Shown: positions 1 to 7,803 of the stretch, piece after piece
How the letters are laid out: each line of letters opens with the position of its first letter
Position numbering within the stretch: the first letter of the stretch is position 1
Assembly (NCBI RefSeq): GCF_037860755.1
Contig: NZ_JBBEOI010000001.1
Span: forward strand, 62,001-126,000
Direction: 5' to 3'
Length of the DNA: 64,000 nt
Source of the DNA: Aquipuribacter hungaricus
GTDB taxonomy: Bacteria; Actinomycetota; Actinomycetes; Actinomycetales; JBBAYJ01
Notes under the pieces: model-generated
Seen by the model: the letters and a program-made list of their open reading frames with translations, nothing else
Database searches by the model: none
Told to the model about the DNA's origin: nothing
Made by a program: the position numbers and the translations under genes

Positions 1-243
1 ACCGTGCTGCGCGACCCCGCCGCGCTCGACCCCGCGGCCGCCGGCTACGCCGTGCTGCCGGCCGGGCACCCGCAGGGCTACCAGGACAGCTTCGATGCCT
101 TCGTCGCCGACGTCTCGCGCCAGGTACGCGGCGACCAGGTGCCCGGCCTGCCGTCCTTCGCCGACGGCGCACGCGCCGCTCGGATCACTGATGCGGTGCT
201 GCGCTCGGCGCGCACCCGGACCTGGGTGGAGGTACCCGCATGA
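1..243 (+). CDS. Gfo/Idh/MocA-family oxidoreductase, C-terminal part (5' end outside window)
   Basis: The frame is open from base 1, so this is the tail of a longer gene. The last 80 residues carry the usual C-terminal pattern of Gfo/Idh/MocA dehydrogenases acting on sugars or cyclitols: a stretch around GYQDSFDAFV followed by GLPSFADGARAARITDAVL, the helix that closes the substrate domain. The NAD-binding Rossmann domain lies upstream of the window. It overlaps the next gene by ATGA, so it belongs to the same operon as the subunit-3-like protein and the GMC oxidoreductase, suggesting polyol or sugar-acid oxidation. The substrate cannot be told. Confidence 0.85.
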   Translation, partial: TVLRDPAALDPAAAGYAVLPAGHPQGYQDSFDAFVADVSRQVRGDQVPGLPSFADGARAARITDAVLRSARTRTWVEVPA

Positions 244-890
244 CCGACGACACGTTCTTCGACCCGCACCAGCGGGCGACCATCGCCGCGGCTATGGCCC
301 GCATGATCCCTACCGACGACGTGCCCGGCGCGGCCGAGGCCGGGACGATCGACTTCCTCGACCGGTACCTGTCCGGCCCCGGGTACGTCTACGCGGCGCC
401 CGACGGCGACGGCTTCGAGACGCTGACCGGGCGACGGCTCGAGGCCTGGACCCGCCGCATCGCCGTGGTCCGCGAACGGTACGTCGCCGGCGTCGAGCTG
501 CTGGACGCCGCCGCCCGCAGGCGCGGCGCGGACTTCGTCGACCTCGGCCCCGAGGCCCAGGACCAGGTCCTGCGCGAGGTCGAGCGCCCCGAGGGGCGCG
601 AGGAGGAGGCGGACCTCGCCCGCAGCCAGGTCACCCTCTACGGCGCGCCCGTGGAGGTGGCCCTGCAGCAGACCAGCGCCGAGGTCGACCTCGGGTTCCT
701 CCCGCTGCTCGCGCTGCACACGCGCCAAGGCTTCTACGCCGACCCGGTCTACGGCGGCAACCGGGACCACGTCGGCTGGCAGGTGATCGGCTTCCCGGGG
801 CCGGCGAGCCTCGCCGAGGTCCACCAGGGCCTCTACACCACCATCGACTACTTCGCCGACAACCGGGTCCACCCCGGCACGGAGGACTGA
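240..890 (+). CDS. Gluconate 2-dehydrogenase subunit 3-like protein
   Basis: A 216-residue protein opening with FDPHQRATIAAAMARMIPTDD, the pattern of the gluconate 2-dehydrogenase subunit 3 family (small partner of membrane flavoprotein sugar dehydrogenases). No clear signal peptide is visible, unlike the proteobacterial members, which are exported by Tat. It overlaps the gene before it by ATGA and ends one base before the ATG of the GMC oxidoreductase, so the three genes are translationally coupled. Known role of the family: stabilising or assisting the flavin-containing large subunit. The physiological substrate here is unknown. Confidence 0.8.
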   Translation: MTDDTFFDPHQRATIAAAMARMIPTDDVPGAAEAGTIDFLDRYLSGPGYVYAAPDGDGFETLTGRRLEAWTRRIAVVRERYVAGVELLDAAARRRGADFVDLGPEAQDQVLREVERPEGREEEADLARSQVTLYGAPVEVALQQTSAEVDLGFLPLLALHTRQGFYADPVYGGNRDHVGWQVIGFPGPASLAEVHQGLYTTIDYFADNRVHPGTED

Positions 891-891
891 C

Positions 892-2535
892 ATGACCACG
901 ACCCGTCACGACCGCACGGACGTCCTGATCATCGGCGCAGGGGCCTCCGGCGCCACGGCGGCGAAGGTCCTCACCGAGCGCGGGCTGCGTGTCGTCGCCC
1001 TGGAGAAGGGGCCCTGGCGCACCAAGGAGACCTTCAGCGGCGACGAGCTCGCCAGCATCAACCGCTACGACCTGTGGCCCGACCCGCTCCTCAACCCCCG
1101 TACGCACCGCACGGGGGCGGACCAGCCGGCCACCGAGCAGCTGTTCTGCCCCGTCCCGCAGATGGTCGGCGGGGGCACCGTGCACTGGCAGGGCTGGCTG
1201 CCCCGGTTCACCGAGGACGACTTCCGCTTCCACAGCGTCGTGGGGGGCGTCCCGGGGGCCTCCCTGGCCGACTGGCCCATCACCTACGCCGAGCTCGAGC
1301 CCTACTACACCGCGGTCGAGTGGGCCTTCGGTGTCTCGGGCCAGGCCGGGGCCAACGCCTTCGAGTCCTTCCGCTCCAAGGGCTATCCCTGCCCACCGAT
1401 GCCCATGTCGCGGTACGCGGAGAAGTACCACGCCGGTGCGTCCGCGCTCGGCTGGAACTCCTTCCCGACCCCGCAGGCCGCCCTGTCCCAGCCCTTCGAC
1501 GGCCGGCCCGCGACGGTCCTCAGCGCCTTCGCGCAGCAGCACGGCGACCCCACGGGGACCCGGTCGAGCGCTCTCAACGTGTTCGTGCCCCACGCGGTGG
1601 CGACCGGACGGTACGACCTGCGCCCGGACAGCTACGTCCGGGAGATCACCGTCGACGAGCGCGGGCGCGCCCGGGGCGCGGTCTACGAGGACGCGCAGGG
1701 CACCCTGCACGAGCAGCGGGCCGACGTCGTCGTCCTGGCCTGCGGGGCGGTCGAGACGGCCCGGCTGATGCTGCTCTCCACGTCGGCCCGGCACCCGCAC
1801 GGCCTGGCCAACGACAACGACCTGGTGGGCCGCAACGTCACCTTCCACGAGTTCAGCTCGGCCGTGGCCACCTTCGACGACCCGGTCTACGCGTGGGCCG
1901 GCGGGGGCTACGTCAGCGCGAGCTCGTTCCAGTTCTACGCCCACGACGACGACCGCGGGTTCGCCGGCGGCGGGCACATGGCCTCGTCGGGGGTCGGCAT
2001 CCCGCTGCCGATCAACTGGACCATGCCGGACCGGCCGGCCTGGGGCGCAGAGGCCAAGCGCATCGACCGCGAGCTCTTCAACCACTCGATGGCGGCGTCG
2101 ATGGTGGTGCACGACCTGCCGCAGCACGACAACCGCGTCGACCTGGATGACACCGTCGTGGACGACTGGGGCCTGCCGGTCGCGCGGATCACCCTGACCC
2201 CGCACGAGAACGACCTCGCCATGGGCCGGTTCCTCATCGACCGCAGCGCCGAGATCATGGAGGCGGCAGGGGCGACCAGCGTCCAGCGGGTCTACCCCGA
2301 GCGGGTCACCGGCAACTGCTCCCACCAGCACGGCACGACGCGCATGGGCGACGACCCCGCCACCTCGGTGCTCGACCGGGACTGCCGGGCGCACACCGTC
2401 GACAACCTCTTCGTGGTCGACGGCGGCTCGTTCCCGACCGGCACCGGCGCCAACCCGACCCTCACCATCATGGCGAACGCGTGGCGGGTGGCCGACCGCA
2501 TCGCCGACGGGCGCGACGCACGAACCACCAGCTGA
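892..2535 (+). CDS. GMC-family FAD-dependent oxidoreductase (dehydrogenase large subunit)
   Basis: A 547-residue GMC flavoprotein of full length. The N-terminus has the dinucleotide-binding motif GAGASGATAA (about residues 16-25) for FAD. The C-terminus has CSHQHGTTRMG, which contains the conserved histidine region, and GTGANPTLTIMANAWRVADRI, the family's last FAD-contacting segment. With the preceding subunit-3-like gene it matches two-component sugar or polyol dehydrogenases that pass electrons to an acceptor rather than oxygen. No cytochrome subunit follows. The operon ends here: the next gene is convergent with 142 bases between stops. Confidence 0.9.
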   Translation: MTTTRHDRTDVLIIGAGASGATAAKVLTERGLRVVALEKGPWRTKETFSGDELASINRYDLWPDPLLNPRTHRTGADQPATEQLFCPVPQMVGGGTVHWQGWLPRFTEDDFRFHSVVGGVPGASLADWPITYAELEPYYTAVEWAFGVSGQAGANAFESFRSKGYPCPPMPMSRYAEKYHAGASALGWNSFPTPQAALSQPFDGRPATVLSAFAQQHGDPTGTRSSALNVFVPHAVATGRYDLRPDSYVREITVDERGRARGAVYEDAQGTLHEQRADVVVLACGAVETARLMLLSTSARHPHGLANDNDLVGRNVTFHEFSSAVATFDDPVYAWAGGGYVSASSFQFYAHDDDRGFAGGGHMASSGVGIPLPINWTMPDRPAWGAEAKRIDRELFNHSMAASMVVHDLPQHDNRVDLDDTVVDDWGLPVARITLTPHENDLAMGRFLIDRSAEIMEAAGATSVQRVYPERVTGNCSHQHGTTRMGDDPATSVLDRDCRAHTVDNLFVVDGGSFPTGTGANPTLTIMANAWRVADRIADGRDARTTS

Positions 2536-2677
2536 CTCAGGTCCGACCACCCGAGATCTTCGCAGGACGAGACAGGAGCCGCGCGGAGCTCGGCGGCCCG
2601 GCGTCGCGGGACAGCCCGGGCCGGCTCACCCGCCACCGAGGGGCCACGACGCACAGGTGCTGAGGCTGATCCACTTC

Positions 2678-3715
2678 TCAGGCGTCACCGGTGCCTGAGG
2701 GCTGCGCGGCACTCGGCAGCCCGCGACGGACCATGAACTCCACCGGGCCGGTCATGCCGACCGGCGTCACCAGCGTTCCTTCATGCTTCCGCGGCCAGAC
2801 GCGCAGCACCTCGTCGACGAACCCCTGACCGACCTCTTCGACGCCCGTGAAGTCGAGGGTGACCTCCTTGAAGCGGTCGAGCCCACGCATGAGTCGCTTC
2901 GCTTCGGAGCGACTGACGAAGCGGACACCGATCCCGAACAGGCGCACGACCGTTCGAGTACGGGAGAACTGGTGGTCCTCGTCCGTGTAGGCGCCGAAGA
3001 CATCGGCGATCGGAGTCGTGGTAGCGGGATCCATCTCCCAACGCACCCGGGTGCCCACATCGATGTCGCTCGCGCCGACCGCCTGGTCCTGGCGGACGTT
3101 GTCCACGGTCCACCTGAGGCCGGCCGATTCCAGGGTGAAGACGTCCACCGCCTTGGAGGTGAAGAAGATGCCTTCACCGGAGTGGTGCTCCGGGTCTGTC
3201 GTCGTCTTGCCCTTGGTGAGCTCCCCCAGCGCGTCGTACGCGTCTTCGAGGCCCAGTCGCTGCTGCAGATGGTGCAGGGCACCGCGACCGTCGTCCGACA
3301 CCTCGAAGCGGATCTCCAAGCGCGAGGCCCACACAGCCACACGGACGTCGGCCGCACCAGAGTGGTCGATCGCGTTGTTGAGCATCTCGGTGAATGCGTA
3401 GCCGGCGGTCGAACGACCCTCGGGGCTCAGCCGGTCCTGCAGGACGTCGACGACGACGTCACGCCAGACGGCGTCCTCCTGCAGGCCTGCCAGCGGCAGA
3501 AGTCGCTCCCACGTGGGTTCCGTCCATCGGGGTTGCGTGAAGTCGGAACTCGACCGCCGTGCGAGGGCACTGCGAACTGCACCTGGGTCGAACACGCGGT
3601 GCCCGCCAGGCGACCTCTCGGACGGGACGACGCCGCTGTCCGCAAGCTGGCGGAGCCTGGCAGGCGTCACACCGAGCTCGCGTGCGACTTCGCCGACGCG
3701 GACCAGCCTGCTCAT
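2678..3715 (-). CDS. HTH (MerR-type) / HATPase / STAS-like (DUF4325) regulator
   Basis: A 345-residue three-domain protein. Residues 1-55 form a MerR-like winged HTH (RVGEVARELGVTPARLRQL, then SPGGHRVFD). Residues about 85-230 are a GHKL ATPase: N box with E110 and MLNNAIDHSG, G1 box DDGRGA at 141-146, and GEGIFF at 180-185. Residues about 250-330 resemble DUF4325/STAS-like domains (LDFTGVEEVGQGFVDEV). No histidine-phosphoacceptor domain is seen, so it is not a standard sensor kinase; ATP binding may control DNA binding or partner binding. The gene stands alone next to the att-like repeat. Domain order is clear, function is inferred. Confidence 0.8.
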   Translation of the reverse strand: MSRLVRVGEVARELGVTPARLRQLADSGVVPSERSPGGHRVFDPGAVRSALARRSSSDFTQPRWTEPTWERLLPLAGLQEDAVWRDVVVDVLQDRLSPEGRSTAGYAFTEMLNNAIDHSGAADVRVAVWASRLEIRFEVSDDGRGALHHLQQRLGLEDAYDALGELTKGKTTTDPEHHSGEGIFFTSKAVDVFTLESAGLRWTVDNVRQDQAVGASDIDVGTRVRWEMDPATTTPIADVFGAYTDEDHQFSRTRTVVRLFGIGVRFVSRSEAKRLMRGLDRFKEVTLDFTGVEEVGQGFVDEVLRVWPRKHEGTLVTPVGMTGPVEFMVRRGLPSAAQPSGTGDA

Positions 3716-3858
3716 GCGGGGAATCTATGGGATCCAACAAGATCTTCGCACCGTTGAGGCATGGAACTTACGTGCTGGGTCAAGTTCTCAGACGGAGAGA
3801 TGACCGTAACGGTGCCTGCAGGGAAGGTTGCCCCTGGCGGGGAGGCCCGCGGCCCCCC

Positions 3859-3945
3859 TCAGGCAGCGGACGCCACGGCGCGCTCCAAGGAGCAGAACCC
3901 GAGGTGGCCGGCCTGCGGCATCGTCGTGGTCAAGGTCAGCAGCAC
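3859..3945 (-). pseudogene. hen1 5'-end remnant (27 codons)
   Basis: Reading leftwards from a GTG at 3945, the frame gives VLLTLTTTMPQAGHLGF and then diverges, stopping at 3859. The first 17 residues match the start of the intact hen1 gene ending its 5' side at 51610 (VLLTLTTTMPKASDLGF) at nearly every position. The DNA upstream is also shared with that locus. This is therefore a leftover of a second hen1 copy cut after about 17 codons, not a gene in its own right. It marks the left end of a large direct repeat. Confidence 0.85.
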
Positions 3946-4152
3946 CGGGCCAGTCTGCCCGGCGCGGCTTTCGAGCAAGGTGACACGGCGGTCTCAGTCT
4001 CCTGCTGGCGCAGTGAGGGCGAGCCTCCGTCCAGCTGGGGCACTCCTGCAGAGGGCCTCATGACGGCCATCCCCAGGGCACGCTCAGGGCACCGGCTCAG
4101 AATCGTGTCGCCGCGGAGCAGCACGACCAGGCACGGTCGGTGACAGCCGGAC
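3895..4152. repeat. Direct repeat copy A: hen1 start plus upstream region
   Basis: About 260 bases that align with 51560-51823 in the same orientation. Shared blocks include the hen1 start, GGGCCAGTCTGCCCGGCGCG just upstream of it, GCTGGCGCAGTGA, CCTGCAGAGGGCCT, and GCACGGTCGGTGACAGCCGG at the far end. Divergence is by point changes and small indels. The repeat lies immediately beside a tRNA-Ser-derived fragment at both locations. It may hold the hen1 promoter, but no clean -35/-10 pair could be assigned. Confidence 0.85.
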
Positions 4153-4170
4153 CCCGTCGCGGTACGGCCG

Positions 4171-4322
4171 CCTGTGGTTAACCGCAAGCAGCACGTTGAC
4201 GACTCCACACCAGGGCGACACAAGTGTTCGCAGCGGAGGGCGTGGGATTCGAACCCACGAGACGGGTGGTGACCCGCCCAACGGTTTTCAAGACCGTCCG
4301 CTGTACCGCCTCTAACCTGCAC
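4171..4322 (-). repeat. att-like repeat 1: 3' part of tRNA-Ser(UGA) with flanks
   Basis: On the minus strand bases 4297-4234 spell the 3' part of tRNA-Ser: anticodon stem/loop ACGGT-CTTGAAA-ACCGT (anticodon UGA), long variable arm, T arm GTGGG-TTCGAAT-CCCAC and acceptor strand GCCCTCC plus discriminator G, without encoded CCA. The 5' half is not tRNA: upstream sequence (TAGAGGCGGTACAGCGG) cannot pair with the acceptor. The left flank has CCTGTGGTTAACC 64 bases from the acceptor and CGTTGACGACTCCAC. It matches repeats 2 and 3 in order and spacing. It is best read as an attachment-site remnant, not a working tRNA gene. Confidence 0.8.
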
Positions 4323-4656
4323 GTTCGCGGCCAACGGCGGCGTCGATGGCACTGGTCAGGCACGGGGTCAGGAACGCGCTACTCGCGGGGCCGTCAAGGC
4401 ACGCGCAGCAGCGACAGCCGACGAGTGCCACCGGCTGTCAGTGACCGCCGGACTCTCGAAGCACCCGCAGACCCAGTGACGCGGTGGACACAGATGGCTA
4501 CCACCTGTTGATCGACACCTCGGCCCTCACTCAGAGGGCCCCCAACGCCAAGCGTGACCCGCGCGCGACCATCACCATCTGCGACGCCAACCGTCGTAGC
4601 TGCGACGGGTGCCCGCCGCCCGACTCCGATGGGTCGTCGGCGTCTGCCGTGGTTGC
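4323..4656. other. Gene-free stretch right of att-like repeat 1
   Basis: No convincing gene. It begins with sequence also seen right of repeat 4: GGCACTGGTCAGGCAC at 4348-4363 against GGCACTGCTCAGGCAC at 45985-46000, and CAGTGACCGCCGGAC at 4438-4452, which resembles GTCGGTGACAGCCGGAC at 4135-4151 and 51806-51822. These shared short motifs look like arms of integration sites. The rest, up to the stop of the FAD gene at 4657, shows nothing recognisable. Confidence 0.5.
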
Positions 4657-6254
4657 CTACTGCTTGGTCGCCAGGAGGGCACGCGCGGCGGCCTTGCCGC
4701 TGGTGCCGGCGATCCCGCCGACGGGCGCCGTCGATGCGCCGCAGGTGTAGAGGCCCTCGACGCCTGGGACGCGGTGCTTGGACAGACGGCGGGTGGGGCG
4801 TAGGAACGACAGCTGATCGAGGCTGATGTCGAGGTACATGGGGTGCACGCCGGGCCACCTCAGCTGTTCCGACATGCGGGCCGGGGTCCAGATGTCGCGT
4901 CCGAGGATGGTGCTGCGGAAGCCGGGTGCGTGCTCCTCGACCTGGTCGATCATCTTCTCGGTGAACGCCTCGGCGTGCTGTTCCCAGCCTCCCTCGACCT
5001 CGTAGGGGGTGCTGGGGCAGGCGAGGTAGACGGTGTGCTTCCCGGCGGGGGCGAGGCTGTCGTCGTAGACGCTCGGGGTGAAGCAGTACGTCGGGGGCCG
5101 CTCGGGCAGCCGGCGGGCCTCGGCGTCGTGGAAGCCGCGGCTCAGCTGGTCCATGTCGTCGACGAGGGACTGCAGGCCGTTCCAGTCCCCTTCCCGTGCT
5201 CCCCGGTACTGCGGCAGGCGGTCCGTGGCGAGGTGCACGACCATCTGCACGGCGTTGCCGCGGTGGGCAGCGGCCAGCTCCCGTCCGGCGTCGCCCGCCA
5301 GCGGCGGGTCCAGCAGCTGCAGCAGGGCGGTCTGCACGTCGACGGCGGTGATGACCGCGGCAGCCTCGATCCGTTCCCCGCCGGCGAGGGTGACCGAGCG
5401 CGCCCGTCCGCCGCGGGCGTCGATCCGCTCCACGACGGCCTCGGTACGCACCTGCCCGCCCCAGCCGGTCGGGCGGCGCTCGAGGGCGTCGGTCAACGAC
5501 TGCGAGCCGCCGCGCGCGTGCCACTGCCCGTACAGGTGGTAGGCGACCTGCCAGAACACGTAGAAGGCGCCTCCGGGCAGGTGGGGGCCGGCGGAGGAGT
5601 GGCTGGCGAAGGACGAGACGGGCGCGCGGGTGAGGTCGGAGCGGTCTGCAGGAGCGAGCCGTAGGGCGTGACCAGGTCGTGGGCGAGCCCGACCGCGCCG
5701 GACCGCCTCAGCGCCTGCAGGAGTGAGAAGCCCTTGCTGCCGGCTGCGCGGGCGGCCCCGGCGACGCTGGAGCCCCCTTCGAGGGCGGCCACCACCGTCT
5801 TGACGAGCGGGACGGCGCGGTGCATCAGGCGTCGGTAGGCCTCGGCGTCGGCCGGGTCGTGCTCGGCGATGGAGGCCACGGTGGCGTCGATGTCGCGATG
5901 GAACCGGACGACCCGTCCGTCGGCGAACATGCCCGTGGCGAACGGCTCCATCGGCAGGTACTCCAGACCCGCCCCGGCGAGGTCCAGCTCCTCCGGTATC
6001 GAGGTCATGTTGATGATGTTGTGTGCTGCGGAGTGGGTGTTGAACCGGTAGCCAGGGATGGTCTCGTCGGTGCGAGACCCCCCACCGAGCTTGTCGGAGG
6101 CCTCCAGGACCAGGACACGCCGCCCGGCCTTCGCGAGGTAGCAGGCGGCGACGAGCCCGTTGTGCCCGCCACCGACGACGACGACCGGGTCGACCCCGGC
6201 GTCGGTGGTGTTTGTGGTGCCGGTGGTGCCTCTGGTGGCGGGCGCTGGTGTCAT
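4657..6254 (-). pseudogene. Phytoene-desaturase-like FAD oxidoreductase, apparent frameshift
   Basis: Two adjacent frames together make one protein of about 531 residues in the NAD(P)/FAD oxidoreductase family related to carotenoid desaturases. The N-part (from ATG 6254) has the FAD motif VVVVGGGHNGLVAACYLAKAG and LEASDKLGGGSRT. It runs to VTPYGSLLQT. The family then continues in the next frame as SDLTRAPVSSFASHSSAG, leading into FWQVAYHLYGQWHARGGSQ and ending GVEGLYTCGASTAPVGGIAGTSG, the C-terminal FAD segment. The shift is near 5640-5648, where one base seems missing. It may be a real inactivation or a sequencing error; everything else is intact. It overlaps the TauE-type gene by ATGA. Confidence 0.8.
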
Positions 6255-7168
6255 GGCTTGTCCCCCGAGGCGATCAGGTCGGCGGCTTGGTCGTCCACCT
6301 GCCGGCGTCGGCCCCCACCCTTGCGCGGGAGGACGGCCACGGCCACCGTCAGCACGCCCACCGCTGCGGCGATGCCGAGCGAGCCGAGCGGGGGGGTACC
6401 GAGCACCGCACCGGCCTGCTGCGCCAGGACGAAGACGCCCATGACCACGACGAACCAGCCGAACCCGCGCCGCAGGGTGTCGGGTGCGATGCGACCGGTC
6501 AGGGTGCCACCGAGCACGGACCCCAGGACGGCAGCGGCGGTGACCGCGGCGGCCAGACCCCAGTCGATCTGCACGCTGGCCAGATAGCCGCCCAGGCCCG
6601 CGAACGACTTCATCGCGATGACGAGCAGGGACGTGCCGACGGCGATGCTCATGGGCAGCCCACCCAGCAGGACCAGGGCGGGGACGACGAGGAACCCGCC
6701 GCCCGCGCCGACCATTCCCGTCACCAGACCGACGACACCACCTTCGGCCAGGACCAGACCGACGCGCATCTGGCCGTCGTGCTCCTTCATCTCGCGCCGA
6801 CCACGGATCATGGCCACGGCCGTGGCGAGCATCATCAGCGAGAACGCGATGAGCAGGACCGTGCCGGGGATGAACGCGGCCAGCCGCCCGCCGGCGTACG
6901 CGCCGACCATCGCGGCGGCACCGAAGACCAGACCGGTGCGCCAGCGGACCCGCCCGGCCCGGGCGTGCGGCACCAATGCCGCCAGGCTCGTCACCCCGAC
7001 GACGAACAGCGAGGTGGCGATGGCCTCCTTGCTGTCCAGCCCGGCCACGTAGACCAGGAGCGGGACCGCCAGGATCGACCCGCCGCCGCCGAGCAGCCCC
7101 AGGGACACCCCGACGGCCACGGCGAGCAGGAGCACGAGCCACAGGTTCCCGTCGACGATCGCCGCCAC
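6251..7168 (-). CDS. Sulfite exporter TauE/SafE-family membrane protein
   Basis: A 305-residue integral membrane protein with about eight hydrophobic segments arranged as two similar halves. Glycine-rich signatures typical of TauE/SafE are visible: GLLGGGGSILAVPLLVYVAG in the first half and GMVGAGGGFLVVPALVLLGG in the second. The family exports sulfite, sulfoacetate or other sulfur anions. It sits six bases downstream of a rhodanese-DUF2892 gene and beside a persulfide dioxygenase, whose product is sulfite, so sulfite efflux is the natural guess. It overlaps the frameshifted FAD gene by four bases. Confidence 0.9.
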   Translation of the reverse strand: MAAIVDGNLWLVLLLAVAVGVSLGLLGGGGSILAVPLLVYVAGLDSKEAIATSLFVVGVTSLAALVPHARAGRVRWRTGLVFGAAAMVGAYAGGRLAAFIPGTVLLIAFSLMMLATAVAMIRGRREMKEHDGQMRVGLVLAEGGVVGLVTGMVGAGGGFLVVPALVLLGGLPMSIAVGTSLLVIAMKSFAGLGGYLASVQIDWGLAAAVTAAAVLGSVLGGTLTGRIAPDTLRRGFGWFVVVMGVFVLAQQAGAVLGTPPLGSLGIAAAVGVLTVAVAVLPRKGGGRRRQVDDQAADLIASGDKP

Positions 7169-7173
7169 CTGGC

Positions 7174-7803
7174 TCAGCTCCTGGCCGGTGCCGTGGTCGG
7201 GGTGCGGGACGGGGTGCTGGTCGGGGTGGTGGCCAGCTGTCCCATGACGTCGCGGACGTCGTAGGTGGAGGACCGGTTGTAGGGCAGCTTCATGAGGATC
7301 GAGCCCATGAGGCAGCTGTTGGACACGGCCGCGAAGGTCAGTCCCGCCCCGACGGCGCCGGCGACGACCTGCACGCCGGGCTTGAGCAGGGACACCAGGA
7401 CCGAGGAGAGCACCATGGAGCCGGCGACGAGGCGGACCTGCCGCTCCAGCTCCCAGCGCTGCGCGCCTCGGCGGACCTCACCGCCCGCCTGCTCCCAGGC
7501 GAGGATCCCGCCGTCGAGGACCTGGAGGTTCGGCAGTCCGGCGCCGGCCAGCGCCTGCTCGGCCTGGGTGGCGCGGACCCCGGAGCGGCAGACCAGGACG
7601 ACGTCGTCGTCCAGGTGGGCGCTGAGCTCTTCGCGGTGCTCCTTGAGGGTGTCCAACGGGACGTTGTACGCGCCGGGGATGTGCATGGTCTCGAACTCCG
7701 CGGGGGTGCGGACGTCCAGGACCCGGACCTGCCCGGAGGCGAGGGTCTCCTGGAGTGCGGCGGCGTCGGTCGTGCGGGGGCGGGGGGCGGCGGGGGTGCT
7801 CAT
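7174..7803 (-). CDS. Rhodanese-like protein with DUF2892 membrane tail (YgaP-type)
   Basis: A 209-residue protein starting at ATG 7803. Residues about 12-110 are a rhodanese domain with active-site loop CRSGVRA (catalytic Cys) and entry motif VLDVRTPAEFE. The C-terminal half has two hydrophobic segments (LVAGSMVLSSVLVSLL and VVAGAVGAGLTFAAVSNSC) typical of DUF2892, so the sulfurtransferase is anchored at the membrane, as in YgaP. It overlaps the persulfide dioxygenase stop by four bases. Role inferred from family and context: sulfane-sulfur transfer during sulfide or persulfide detoxification. Beyond about residue 185 the tail is Thr/Pro-rich and low complexity. Confidence 0.9.
   Translation of the reverse strand: MSTPAAPRPRTTDAAALQETLASGQVRVLDVRTPAEFETMHIPGAYNVPLDTLKEHREELSAHLDDDVVLVCRSGVRATQAEQALAGAGLPNLQVLDGGILAWEQAGGEVRRGAQRWELERQVRLVAGSMVLSSVLVSLLKPGVQVVAGAVGAGLTFAAVSNSCLMGSILMKLPYNRSSTYDVRDVMGQLATTPTSTPSRTPTTAPARS

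Noticed and set aside
631-2550. Long minus-strand frame opposite the GMC oxidoreductase
   Set aside because: Low-complexity Gly/Arg/Val composition from GC bias; the plus strand codes a well-conserved enzyme.
4234-4297. Functional tRNA-Ser(UGA) gene (also at 18476-18540, 25589-25653)
   Set aside because: Only the 3' part is present. The sequence before the anticodon stem has no D arm and cannot pair with the acceptor strand, so these are fragments.
4394-5524. Arg-rich minus frame overlapping the FAD oxidoreductase end
   Set aside because: Composition typical of an out-of-frame translation; the neighbouring frame holds the FAD domain.
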